Part shown: piece after piece, positions 24,260 to 32,160 of the stretch
Position numbering within the stretch: the stretch's first letter is position 1
Layout of the letters: the number at the start of each line of letters is the position of its first letter
The notes under the pieces: generated by a model
The model's database searches: none
What the model was told of the DNA's origin: nothing
What the model saw: the letters and a program-made list of their open reading frames with translations, nothing else
Program-made: the position numbers and the translations under genes
From: Carboxydothermus islandicus
Lineage (GTDB): Bacteria > Bacillota > Z-2901 > Carboxydothermales > Carboxydothermaceae
Assembly (NCBI RefSeq): GCF_001950325.1
Contig: NZ_BDJL01000035.1
Span: 1-64,000, forward strand
DNA: 64,000 bases
Direction: 5' to 3'

Positions 24260-24780
24260 TAGATAATCCCCCCAAAATATATTGCCAACCCAATATGGAC
24301 AAGGCTTAAAAACAAAACTACATAGCTTAGTTTTATATGAATATCATACCATTTCTTAAAAATTTTTAATAAAAGATTTTCTTTTTTATTTAGTGCTTTT
24401 TTTAATTCTCCATAAAAATAACGACCGCAAAAACCACTGAACAGTACAATACCCATTAAAATAAGGGCAATATTTGGATAAATCGAAAAAAACCGTCCTC
24501 CGGCGTGCAAAAAAATTAACAGGGTACCAACGTAACAGGTTATTTCATGATACAAAAGCCAGGATGGTACTTTTCCAAATTTTATTATCCCTCGTTTGCG
24601 TAAGGAATATAGAAAGCTAATTAAGATGAAGAAAACCCCGAGATAACCCGTTATGGTTAAAAGATATGTTTTTTTATAAAGTAAGAAGTATTTACCTACA
24701 AACCAAGCTCCCAATAAGTTTAAAAACAATATCACAAAATAGTAACTTAACCGTAAATAAACTTTTTTCACCGCTGCCAA
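24259..24780 (-). CDS. Small membrane protein, probable di-haem cytochrome b
   Basis: A 173-residue protein with about five membrane segments. Two histidine pairs have identical spacing: H in LLYHEITCYVGTLLIFLHAGG (13 residues between) and H in DIHIKLSYVVLFLSLVHIG (again 13). HX13H pairs on two helices are how cytochrome b561/ferric-reductase-like domains bind two stacked haems. No family is named with certainty. Placed immediately before the 20-haem cytochrome gene, it is a good candidate for the quinol-oxidising membrane partner that feeds it. The start codon at 24780 lies three bases from the HlyD-like gene's stop. Confidence 0.75.
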   Translation of the reverse strand: MAAVKKVYLRLSYYFVILFLNLLGAWFVGKYFLLYKKTYLLTITGYLGVFFILISFLYSLRKRGIIKFGKVPSWLLYHEITCYVGTLLIFLHAGGRFFSIYPNIALILMGIVLFSGFCGRYFYGELKKALNKKENLLLKIFKKWYDIHIKLSYVVLFLSLVHIGLAIYFGGII

Positions 24781-24783
24781 CCT

Positions 24784-26091
24784 CTAACTTTTAGGATTAA
24801 AGATAACCTCGGTAACTTTAATACCGGTTTTTAGTAAACCTGTTGTATCTTCGCCGCTGATTCTTACTCGATAAAAACCTTTTAAGCTTTTAAATAATAG
24901 GCCTTGAGCGGAAAAATCGGTATCAATACTTAAAACGGTACCGGCAAAGTCACTATCATTATGTCCTTCAATGCGGAACATTACTTTATCTCCCCGCTGG
25001 ATAGAATCAATTTTGTCTACCGGTACGGTAAGGTCAAAATAAAACTCATATGGCTTTTCTAAAATCCCAAGAAGCTTGCCTTCAGTAATAAATTCCCCTT
25101 CAGCCACGTTGATTTTCTTTAAGGTTCCGGTAGCCGGTGCTTTTACATAACCTGCATTAAGGTTTGCTTTAGCAATTTCCAATTCCACTTTAGCTTTTTC
25201 TACAAGGGCGTGCTTTAAATTTACTTCTTCTTTATCCGGTTTAGATAATAAATTAAGGTACTGTAGCTCTTTAAGTTTAACTTGTATTTCAGCAATTTTA
25301 ACTTCTTTTTGCAATTCTTCAAGATTACGTTTTAATTCGTTCATTTGCTTTTTAAAATCAAGGGAAGTTTTTAAAGTTTGATTTTTGTCATTAAGAAGAA
25401 TACTTTCTTCAATTCCGGTAAGTAAGTTATAAATCTTAACTAAATATTCGCTTTGTGCTGCGTGGTGTTGCATCATTCCGGAGCCTTCACTACCGCTTTG
25501 CTGGGCATTATCTCCAATACCCCGGTTGTTATTATCCGGGTTTGAATTAACATTCTGGTTATCCGGAGGGGTTACGGTTTTCTGAAAATTGTCAATAAGG
25601 ATTTTTAAACGATTGGTGGTTTGCGATAAATCCTTTAAGAATTCTTTTTCATTGTTCTTATACTCCTCAACAAGACTTTTTACCAAAGAGACTGAATTCT
25701 TTAACTTCTCCAGCCGGTACTTTTCTAAAGTTAATTCATTTTTGGCAATTTCTTTCTCATAATTGTTTGGACCCATCCGGGCTTTAGCCAGTTCGGCTTG
25801 GGCTACGGCTAAAGCGGCTTGAGCTTTATACACTTTGCTAATTAAATCGAGATTTTCAATTTCTATTATTACTTCACCCGCCCGTAATGCAGTTCGCTCG
25901 GGGTAAACAATTTTTTTTACGGTTCCGCTTACCGGGGAAACGATTGGAACTTCGCTGTTTTGCAGGGGAACCGAAGTTTTAATAATTATTGGTTCTTGAG
26001 TTGTGGAAGTTGCCAGGTTATAAGAAAAAAAGGAAATAACTACCAAAATTAGCGATGCAAAAGCAAGGACTATTTTTTTGCTTTTAATCAC
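24784..26091 (-). CDS. HlyD-family membrane fusion/adaptor protein
   Basis: About 435 residues: an N-terminal membrane segment (KKIVLAFASLILVVISFFSY), a split biotinyl-lipoyl-like domain (PIVSPVSGTVKKIVYPERTAL and, after the hairpin, GYVKAPATGTLKKINVAEGEF), a long alpha-helical hairpin (about 95-300) and a beta-barrel tail. Adaptors of this type normally join an inner-membrane transporter to an outer component, yet no ABC, RND or outer-membrane gene is adjacent. The hairpin tip has a low-complexity insert rich in Asn, Gly and a MMQHH patch. GTG 26091 has GGAGGG eight bases upstream; GTG 26100 is the longer alternative. First gene of the cytochrome operon. Confidence 0.82.
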   Translation of the reverse strand: MIKSKKIVLAFASLILVVISFFSYNLATSTTQEPIIIKTSVPLQNSEVPIVSPVSGTVKKIVYPERTALRAGEVIIEIENLDLISKVYKAQAALAVAQAELAKARMGPNNYEKEIAKNELTLEKYRLEKLKNSVSLVKSLVEEYKNNEKEFLKDLSQTTNRLKILIDNFQKTVTPPDNQNVNSNPDNNNRGIGDNAQQSGSEGSGMMQHHAAQSEYLVKIYNLLTGIEESILLNDKNQTLKTSLDFKKQMNELKRNLEELQKEVKIAEIQVKLKELQYLNLLSKPDKEEVNLKHALVEKAKVELEIAKANLNAGYVKAPATGTLKKINVAEGEFITEGKLLGILEKPYEFYFDLTVPVDKIDSIQRGDKVMFRIEGHNDSDFAGTVLSIDTDFSAQGLLFKSLKGFYRVRISGEDTTGLLKTGIKVTEVIFNPKS

Positions 26092-26228
26092 TGCAAACAC
26101 CCTCCGTTTTATAATGTCATTTTTAATTATAACTACATAGCGTAATATAAATGTTACAAAAATGTGAAAGTAGTTTTACAGAACTGAAAAAGCCCTTGAA
26201 ACTGTCTTCTAACTACTATAAAGTGTAG

Positions 26229-26939
26229 TTGAAAGGAGGTGAAATTATCAATAGGAAGTTTAATTTTCTAATTTATTTGCTGGTGCTTCTAATTTTTACC
26301 AGCAATATTGCCTTTGCCGCAACCGTACCTTTAATAAAAGATTTTAAGGTGAATAAAGGGGTAAGTTTTGACCAAAGTAAAGTTGAATTTCAGTTTAACT
26401 TGACAAAGAAGGCAAAAATTACCATTAACATTTTATCTGGAAATAAAATAATTAGAGTATTAACCAATAAAAAGACTGTACCGGCGGGGAAGGTTGTTGT
26501 TTACTGGGCAAAAACGAACAGTAAAGGGGTTAAAGTAGCCCCTGGAACCTATGGTATCCAAATAATTGCTGAGGCTTCGGGAAAAAAAGAGATAAAAAAA
26601 TATTCACTTAAACTTTACGGACCTGCAAAACCTCCGGTAATACTGGACTATACTTTATCACCCCAGGAATTTACCGCCGAGGAACCGCTGATTCTTTATT
26701 TCAACTTAAATCAGGCGGCAAAAGTCGAGTTTTTAGTATTAAATGACCAGGGTACAGTTGTTCACCGTTACACAACTCCTTCGGTACTAAGTAAAGGTTT
26801 AAACTACTTTATCTGGGACGGTACCGGTAATGTAAGCGGTAAAGAACTGCCAGCGGGTGAATATACTTTGAAAGTTACACCCATTGACCAATCCGGTTTA
26901 AAAGGGGCGACCCTATCAATTTTAATTAAGAAAAAATAA
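26229..26939 (+). CDS. Secreted protein with two FlgD-type Ig repeats
   Basis: About 230 residues: signal peptide (FLIYLLVLLIFTSNIAFA, cleavage after AFA) and two FlgD_ig-like repeats, FNLTKKAKITINIL...APGTYGIQI (about 55-115) and FNLNQAAKVEFLVL...PAGEYTLKV (about 150-215). The fold builds on W-containing beta strands, as in flagellar hook cap and many secreted proteins. No enzymatic motif. It diverges from the HlyD-cytochrome operon and precedes a related gene by 18 bases. The start is unusual: TTG 26229 lacks a binding site, while GGAGGT (26235-26240) would serve ATC 26247 or ATT 26244. Confidence 0.8.
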   Translation: MKGGEIINRKFNFLIYLLVLLIFTSNIAFAATVPLIKDFKVNKGVSFDQSKVEFQFNLTKKAKITINILSGNKIIRVLTNKKTVPAGKVVVYWAKTNSKGVKVAPGTYGIQIIAEASGKKEIKKYSLKLYGPAKPPVILDYTLSPQEFTAEEPLILYFNLNQAAKVEFLVLNDQGTVVHRYTTPSVLSKGLNYFIWDGTGNVSGKELPAGEYTLKVTPIDQSGLKGATLSILIKKK

Positions 26940-26957
26940 CGTGGGGGTGTTGTATGT

Positions 26958-28040
26958 ATGGGTAAGTTTACCAAGTTTTTGGCGGTCTTTACGATATCAA
27001 CTATCTTATTTACCTATCCTGCCTTTGCGATGGGTAAAGGGATGATGAAGGGTGGAAGTCAGGGAAGTCAGACTTCTACAACCCAAACTTCTTCTTCAAG
27101 TTCAAGTCATGATCATTCGTCCAGCAGTAGCTCGAACAGCACCAGCAGCTCTTCCGGTTCAACTTCATCGGGCACATCCTCAAGCACCCATGACCATTCT
27201 TCTACCAGTACCAGTCAAACCGGTACTAACCAAACTGCAAGTCAAGCCAAAAAAATGGCTATGACGATGACCAAGGCTATGAGCAAAAAGGCTCCGGCGG
27301 GAAGTGCCAGCACTTTACAAAGCATGATGAAACAAATAGCAATGCAAATGAGAAATTCCCAGCAAAATTCTTCAACCCAGCTCCCCAGGATAGATGGACT
27401 AACAATTAATCCTACTGCTGTAAATTTTGAAAATGGACAAACGCTGGAAATATCTTTTAACTTAAATCAAATGGCAGTAGTAACGGCTGCAATTTATAAC
27501 AGTGCCGGAAATAAAGTTAAAACCCTGCTCAACGGGATCCATTTAAATGCGGGAGTAAATAAAATAACCTGGACCGGAACCGATGACAGCGGCAATAAAG
27601 TAGCTGCTGGGAACTACGTGATCCAAATCACCCCTGCGGATATGATTTCCGGGAAGACCGGCGAAACTGTTTCGGCACAGTTTTCCGTAGGAAGTGTTAA
27701 CAATACTGCCGATACCACAGCACCTCAAATTACCGGGCTTACGGTAACGCCTTCTACTATACCTTTGACAGGTGCAAATGTGACGATCAGCTTTGAAATC
27801 TCAGAAAACGCAAAAGTAACAGTTCAAGTGTTAAACAGCTCAAATCAGGTTATAGCTACTCCATTAAATAACGCTGACAAGAGCGCAGGAACAGTAACCG
27901 CAACCTGGGATGGTAAGGATTACTCCATGTATCCAACCATGATCATGAACCTGCAGGCAGGTACCTATACAATTAAAGTTACTGCAGTAGATGCCAGCGG
28001 CAATAGCAACACTGCTACCTTCCAAATTACTGCAGCGTAA
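26958..28040 (+). CDS. Secreted Ser/His-rich protein with two FlgD-type Ig repeats
   Basis: A 360-residue protein: signal peptide (LAVFTISTILFTYPAFA), a low-complexity linker from about 30 to 95 made of Ser, Thr and Gly with two HDHSS boxes, a Met/Lys-rich stretch (KKMAMTMTKAMSKK, SMMKQIAMQM), then two FlgD_ig repeats. The second repeat has the insert WDGKDYSMYPTMIMNLQAGTY, also found twice in the next protein. Met and His enrichment hints at metal binding or a surface polymer, which is inference. Co-directional with the gene before it; a structured 220-base spacer separates it from the next. Confidence 0.8.
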   Translation: MGKFTKFLAVFTISTILFTYPAFAMGKGMMKGGSQGSQTSTTQTSSSSSSHDHSSSSSSNSTSSSSGSTSSGTSSSTHDHSSTSTSQTGTNQTASQAKKMAMTMTKAMSKKAPAGSASTLQSMMKQIAMQMRNSQQNSSTQLPRIDGLTINPTAVNFENGQTLEISFNLNQMAVVTAAIYNSAGNKVKTLLNGIHLNAGVNKITWTGTDDSGNKVAAGNYVIQITPADMISGKTGETVSAQFSVGSVNNTADTTAPQITGLTVTPSTIPLTGANVTISFEISENAKVTVQVLNSSNQVIATPLNNADKSAGTVTATWDGKDYSMYPTMIMNLQAGTYTIKVTAVDASGNSNTATFQITAA

Positions 28041-28090
28041 AGACTGACGATAATGTATTAATGACCTAAAATAGGGTCGCCCCTTTAAAC

Positions 28091-28211
28091 AGGTGCGGCA
28101 CATAACAAACTCGCCTCGCGATAAGAGCTTAACAGGAACAGTCTGGGATGTACTCCTGAGCTGTTGACCTCTGCTATCTTAGCGCTTGTGTAAAAAATGT
28201 GTGCCGCACCT
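28091..28211 (+). ncRNA. Highly structured intergenic element, candidate cis RNA or MITE
   Basis: Perfect 12-base arms AGGTGCGGCACA (28091-28102) and TGTGCCGCACCT (28200-28211) enclose a second helix GCGATAAGAGC/GCTATCTTAGCGC (28118-28128, 28173-28185; one mismatch and a two-base bulge) and an inner hairpin with AACAG/CTGTT (28131-28135, 28161-28165) or CAGGA/TCCTG. A further small stem GACC/GGTC precedes it. It lies 47 bases before the start of the third FlgD-type gene. I do not recognise a known riboswitch core. A small transposon-derived element with terminal inverted repeats is the alternative, but I see no target duplication. Confidence 0.55.
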
Positions 28212-28258
28212 CATATTTTGCTTATTATTACAAGACCTAATAGAAGAGGAGGAAAAAA

Positions 28259-29269
28259 ATGAAAAAAAGGTTTATTGCATTAATATTAAGTGGTCTACTA
28301 TTACTCATGAACGCATTTCCGGTTTTAGCACATGCAGGGCAAACTACTACCTTTAAAGCAAAGTACGTTATAACCAAAGGAAGTAAAGTAAAATTTCAGT
28401 ATAAAATGAGCAAAGCTGGTTCGTTTACCATTGAGCTGTATAATCCCCAAGGAAAATTAATAAAGCAACTTGCAAAAGGTAAGGTCAAAAAAGCCGGAAC
28501 ATACACCTATATTTGGCAAGGAACTTCTCCAGGAAATTATATTCTTAGAGCTTATTATATTTACGGTAAAAAGAAAGTTTTATTAAGTAGTTTAAACGTT
28601 ACCGTAAACGATATTAACTTAAAGGTTTCTGCCTACCACGCTGTTTATGAAGCGGGTAAAGGAGTGCATATAGGTTTTGTTATCAATAAAAAGGCTACGG
28701 TATCTATAAGCGTTTATGATCATGATAACAAGCTTATAGCGACCTTACTGAACAAAAAGAGCTTTAATCCCGGTGAAGTAATGACCTACTGGGATCTTAA
28801 GGATTATTCCATGGCGCCTCAAATGGTAATGGACATTATGCCGGGAACCTATCATGTAAAAATTGAAATAGTAGAGGATAATGGTAGAAAGACTGTATTA
28901 ATGCAACCGTTTACCGTAACAGAAGAAATGCTTAAGATGACCGAGATGATAACCGATTACCATGCAAATTATGAAAGCGGTAAGGGCGTTCATATAGGGT
29001 TTATGCTCCACAAAAAAGCTACCGTAACGGTAAATGTTTACGATCACAACAATAATTTTGTAGCTGGTCTAATCCAGCAAAAAGTATTTGAACCAGGAGA
29101 TGTTATGACTTACTGGGACCTGAAAGATTACTCTATGGCTCCGGCAATGATAATGGATATTCAGCCCGGTACTTATCACATTAAAATTGAAGCTGTAGAT
29201 GAAATGGGAATGAAAACTACTTTCGAACAACCCTTTACTGTAACGGCTGAAATGCTTACAGTAAAGTAG
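28259..29269 (+). CDS. Secreted protein with three FlgD-type Ig repeats and Met-rich inserts
   Basis: A 336-residue protein: signal peptide (ALILSGLLLLMNAFPVLAHA), then three repeats at about 30-120, 120-220 and 225-330. Repeats two and three are near copies: both start with a YEAGKGVHIGF or YESGKGVHIGF block, have VYDHDN/VYDHNN, and share YWDLKDYSMAPxMxMD followed by PGTYHxKIE. The insert DYSMxPxMxM is Met-rich and not part of ordinary FlgD_ig domains. ATG 28259 follows GAGGAGG. Function unknown; association with the multihaem cytochrome locus suggests a surface or filament role (inference). Confidence 0.8.
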   Translation: MKKRFIALILSGLLLLMNAFPVLAHAGQTTTFKAKYVITKGSKVKFQYKMSKAGSFTIELYNPQGKLIKQLAKGKVKKAGTYTYIWQGTSPGNYILRAYYIYGKKKVLLSSLNVTVNDINLKVSAYHAVYEAGKGVHIGFVINKKATVSISVYDHDNKLIATLLNKKSFNPGEVMTYWDLKDYSMAPQMVMDIMPGTYHVKIEIVEDNGRKTVLMQPFTVTEEMLKMTEMITDYHANYESGKGVHIGFMLHKKATVTVNVYDHNNNFVAGLIQQKVFEPGDVMTYWDLKDYSMAPAMIMDIQPGTYHIKIEAVDEMGMKTTFEQPFTVTAEMLTVK

Positions 29270-29277
29270 TAATTTCG

Positions 29278-29340
29278 GGACAGTCCCTCTTTTTATACTT
29301 AAAGTATAATTTTAGGGACTGTCCCTTTTTTTATACTTTT
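29278..29340. repeat. REP-like repeat after the FlgD-type genes
   Basis: Begins with palindrome GGGACAGTCCC (29278-29288), then the 32-base unit identical to that at 14925-14956 (here 29295-29326), then a second TTTATACTTT arm (29331-29340) that pairs imperfectly with AAAGTATAA at 29301-29309. It could also terminate the upstream gene. Confidence 0.88.
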
Positions 29341-29395
29341 TTATAAAATCGGCCTTTTTGGCAAACGCTAAAAAAAATGAAAGGAGGCCGAGATT

Positions 29396-30271
29396 ATGCG
29401 GGATGTGGATTTTGACCGGGGACTTCGGGAACGGAGTGAAGAAGCGCTTTTAATTAAATTAAAAGAAAGCGCCGTTGGCATGAATATCGATGTGAAAGAC
29501 GGGGTGGTCAAGCTTCACGGGACGGTGGATGTGCTTTCTGAGAAAAAAGCGGCGGAAGAAATTATCCACCGCATTCCCGGGGTCAAAAGGGTAGAAAACG
29601 AGCTCACTGTAGCGCTGGATAACGGCAACTTTAGCGACCGGGAAATAGAAGAAGAATTAAACGATAAGCTTGCCAATGACCCGCGGATTGAGGGGGAGAT
29701 AGGAGCTAAAGTTTCTAATGGCATAGTCACTTTACAGGGCAGAGTAGATGCTGCAATTAAAGAATTCTGGGCCCGGCAGGTAGCGGAAAGGACCCGGGGA
29801 GTTGTGGAAGTACGAAGTCAGGTAGAAGTATTGCCGGAAATGGAGGTAGATGACAGCAAACTTGCCAATGAAATCTCGCGGCAGCTCAATAATTCCCTGC
29901 ACGTTAACCGCCGGGATATAGTCGTAGAAGTGGTAAACGGCGAGGTAACGTTAAAGGGAGTGGTGGACACTCCCGAACAGGCTCTCCAGGCGGAGCTGAT
30001 TGCCTTAGGAGTCAAAGGTGTAAAACGGGTGGAAAAAGAGTTAGAGTTTCGCCACGGAGAAGATGAAGGCGATAAAAAGCTAACCAACGAGTTAAGAGAA
30101 GCTCTCGGTAAAGCCGGTCTTGCCATGGTCCGGGCAGTAGTGGTAGATGGAATTGCGTTTTTACACGGTAAAGTTGGTACCCCAGACCAACGTCACCGGG
30201 CCGAAGAAGTGGCGGCTAAAATTGAAGGAATCCGGGAAGTGCATAATGCCATTTACATAACGGTTCATTAA
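29396..30271 (+). CDS. Protein of four tandem BON domains
   Basis: A 291-residue protein made of four BON repeats at about 14-75, 82-150, 158-222 and 224-290, each with the pattern v-x-G-x-V-x-L-x-G-x-V and a terminal VxxVxNxL/VEV strand (for example VVKLHGTVDVLSEKKAAEEI, IVTLQGRVDAAIKEFWARQV). BON domains bind phospholipid or act in envelope and stress proteins. No signal peptide is visible, so it is likely cytosolic or peripheral. ATG follows AAAGGAGG. It is alone between a REP-like repeat and htrA. Confidence 0.88.
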   Translation: MRDVDFDRGLRERSEEALLIKLKESAVGMNIDVKDGVVKLHGTVDVLSEKKAAEEIIHRIPGVKRVENELTVALDNGNFSDREIEEELNDKLANDPRIEGEIGAKVSNGIVTLQGRVDAAIKEFWARQVAERTRGVVEVRSQVEVLPEMEVDDSKLANEISRQLNNSLHVNRRDIVVEVVNGEVTLKGVVDTPEQALQAELIALGVKGVKRVEKELEFRHGEDEGDKKLTNELREALGKAGLAMVRAVVVDGIAFLHGKVGTPDQRHRAEEVAAKIEGIREVHNAIYITVH

Positions 30272-30387
30272 TTAAAAACCAAAAAATCTTAAAAACTTCT
30301 CCACAAATCCTTAACAAATTTAAGCAGGAAATACCCCGCTTGAAGGCGAATTTATACACCAAAATAAAAAAAGCGGGGTTGTGCGGT

Positions 30388-31500
30388 ATGTACTATTATT
30401 ACAGCAATCAGGATAAAAAACCATCCTTTTTGAGCTATGTCTTGGTTTCCCTAATTTCAGCTATTATCGGTGGCCTTTTGGTGGTAATGTTTGTACCAGG
30501 CCTGGTGAAAGGAAATGCATCAACTACCGGGACTATAGAGAAAAGGGTTATTTATGAGGATAAAAGCCCGGTAGTTACGGTAGCCGAAGAAGTAGGACCG
30601 GCGGTGGTGGGGATTTCCAACAAAGTAACTTTCCGAGCCGGAGATGTACCACATAATAATGTAGAACAGGCTACCGGTTCAGGAGTTATTATTGATGCCA
30701 GAGGTTACATTGTTACCAATGAGCATGTAATTCGCAATGCTACTGATTTAACGGTAACCCTGGCAAACGGAAAACAATTCCCGGCCAAAGTAGTGGGCAA
30801 GGATCCCCGGACGGACCTGGCGGTAATAAAAATTGACCCCGGCAGCGAAAAACTCACGGTTGCCCGCTGGGGGGATTCGGATAAAATAAAAGTAGGGGAG
30901 CTGGCGGTAGCCATTGGAAACCCTTTAAGCCTTGATTTTGCAAGAACCGTTACTGCCGGTATAATTTCGGCGAAAAACCGAACTTTAAACATGGACGGCC
31001 AGCAGTATGAATTAATTCAAACCGATGCAGCTATAAACCCCGGAAACTCCGGCGGAGCCTTAGTAAATGCTGCTGGTGAGGTAATAGGCATAAACTCCAT
31101 TAAAATCTCTCTCTCGGGGGTCGAAGGTTTGGGCTTTGCCATTCCGAGCAATATTGCCAAACCTATTGTGGAGGAGCTCATTAAAAACGGTAAAGTCGTT
31201 CGCCCCTGGATGGGGATTGAAGGACAAACTATTGACGAAGAATTTGCTGAATATAAGGGCTTAAAGCAGAAAAGCGGTGTATATGTAGTCCGGGTAGTAA
31301 AAGACGGACCATCGGCGAAAGCAGGCTTAAAAGATAACGATATCATCATCGAATTTGACGGAGTAAAAATCGAGAAGTTTGAAGATTTAAGGAATGCCGT
31401 TTTAAAACACAAAGTCGGTGACGAAGTAAAAGTGAAAGTACTGCGGGGCGATAAAGAGATGACCTTTAAAGTTAAACTTGGCGAAATGCCGGCGGAGTAA
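30388..31500 (+). CDS. htrA: HtrA/DegP-type membrane-anchored serine protease
   Basis: A 369-residue trypsin-fold protease with one N-terminal membrane segment (YVLVSLISAIIGGLLVVMF), catalytic His in VTNEHVIRNA (about 111), Asp in DPRTDLAVIKID (about 144) and Ser in NPGNSGGALVNA (about 219), and one PDZ domain at about 275-365. It degrades misfolded envelope proteins. ATG 30388 gives the usual short cytosolic tail. An alternative TTG at 30340 falls on one arm of an inverted repeat ACCCCGCTT/AAGCGGGGT (30333-30341, 30371-30379), which would then lie in the coding part; I prefer it as leader. Upstream of rlmH, the common Firmicute order. Confidence 0.93.
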   Translation: MYYYYSNQDKKPSFLSYVLVSLISAIIGGLLVVMFVPGLVKGNASTTGTIEKRVIYEDKSPVVTVAEEVGPAVVGISNKVTFRAGDVPHNNVEQATGSGVIIDARGYIVTNEHVIRNATDLTVTLANGKQFPAKVVGKDPRTDLAVIKIDPGSEKLTVARWGDSDKIKVGELAVAIGNPLSLDFARTVTAGIISAKNRTLNMDGQQYELIQTDAAINPGNSGGALVNAAGEVIGINSIKISLSGVEGLGFAIPSNIAKPIVEELIKNGKVVRPWMGIEGQTIDEEFAEYKGLKQKSGVYVVRVVKDGPSAKAGLKDNDIIIEFDGVKIEKFEDLRNAVLKHKVGDEVKVKVLRGDKEMTFKVKLGEMPAE

Positions 31501-31503
31501 GGG

Positions 31504-31560
31504 ATGGTACCGGCATCCTGTGACTTTTGCGACCGCATGCTCATATCTCTGGTGGTGTAA
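31504..31560 (+). CDS. Possible 18-codon ORF between htrA and rlmH
   Basis: ATG GTA CCG ... TAA encodes MVPASCDFCDRMLISLVV with a CxxC pair; its stop directly precedes the rlmH ATG, and GGAG lies before its start. Some Firmicutes keep a small CxxH/CxxC protein gene at this place, but that protein is about 50 residues. This could be a remnant or a coupling ORF. Confidence 0.3.
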   Translation: MVPASCDFCDRMLISLVV

Positions 31561-32040
31561 ATGGAGATAACTATTGTTGCGGTAGGAAGGATCAAAGAAA
31601 AATATTTAAAAGAGGGGATAGCCGAGTATTTAAAACGGCTATCCCCTTATGCCCGTTTAGCGGTAATTGAGGTGGACGATGAAAATGCCCCGGAAAACCT
31701 ATCGCCGACGGAAGCCGAAAAGGTAGTAAAAAAGGAAGGGGAGCGAATTTTAGCTAAGATCACCCCTTCTTCTTTTGTTATAGCTTTAGACCTCAAAGGC
31801 AAAAACCTTTCGTCGGAAGAGTTGGCGGATTTAATTGCCGAAAAACAGCTTGGGGGCCAAAGTAAAATGACCTTTATCATCGGCGGCTCCCTTGGCCTTT
31901 CCCAAGAGGTCTTGGAACGGGCGGACTTTAAGCTTTCTTTTGGCAGGATGACCTATCCCCACCAGTTGATGCGCTTAATCCTACTGGAACAAATTTACCG
32001 GGCGTTTAAGATAATCCGGGGGGAGCCGTATCATAAGTAG
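31561..32040 (+). CDS. rlmH: 23S rRNA pseudouridine-1915 N3-methyltransferase
   Basis: A 159-residue SPOUT methyltransferase of exact family length. It starts [20 protein letters not shown], contains [20 protein letters not shown] and the knot region [44 protein letters not shown], and ends PYHK. It methylates pseudouridine 1915 in helix 69 of 23S rRNA. The sequence is full length and shows no defect. Confidence 0.97.
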   Translation: MEITIVAVGRIKEKYLKEGIAEYLKRLSPYARLAVIEVDDENAPENLSPTEAEKVVKKEGERILAKITPSSFVIALDLKGKNLSSEELADLIAEKQLGGQSKMTFIIGGSLGLSQEVLERADFKLSFGRMTYPHQLMRLILLEQIYRAFKIIRGEPYHK

Positions 32041-32160
32041 TGGGAACCCTGAGGAGTCAGAAGTAGCTTTTTGGATTATAAAAAGGAGGAAAAAGAAGGC
32101 AAGTTAAAACACAAGTTTACCAAAGATAGAGGAAAATGGGAAAGTTTCGAGGTGAAAAAA

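Noticed and set aside
28091-28211. c-di-GMP-I riboswitch or T-box
   Set aside because: No GNRA tetraloop-receptor arrangement with the c-di-GMP core, and no T-box NCCA-pairing sequence or specifier loop; the gene downstream is not a typical target.
31017-31595. 192-residue minus-strand frame opposite htrA
   Set aside because: It is the complement of the protease and PDZ coding sequence and starts inside rlmH.
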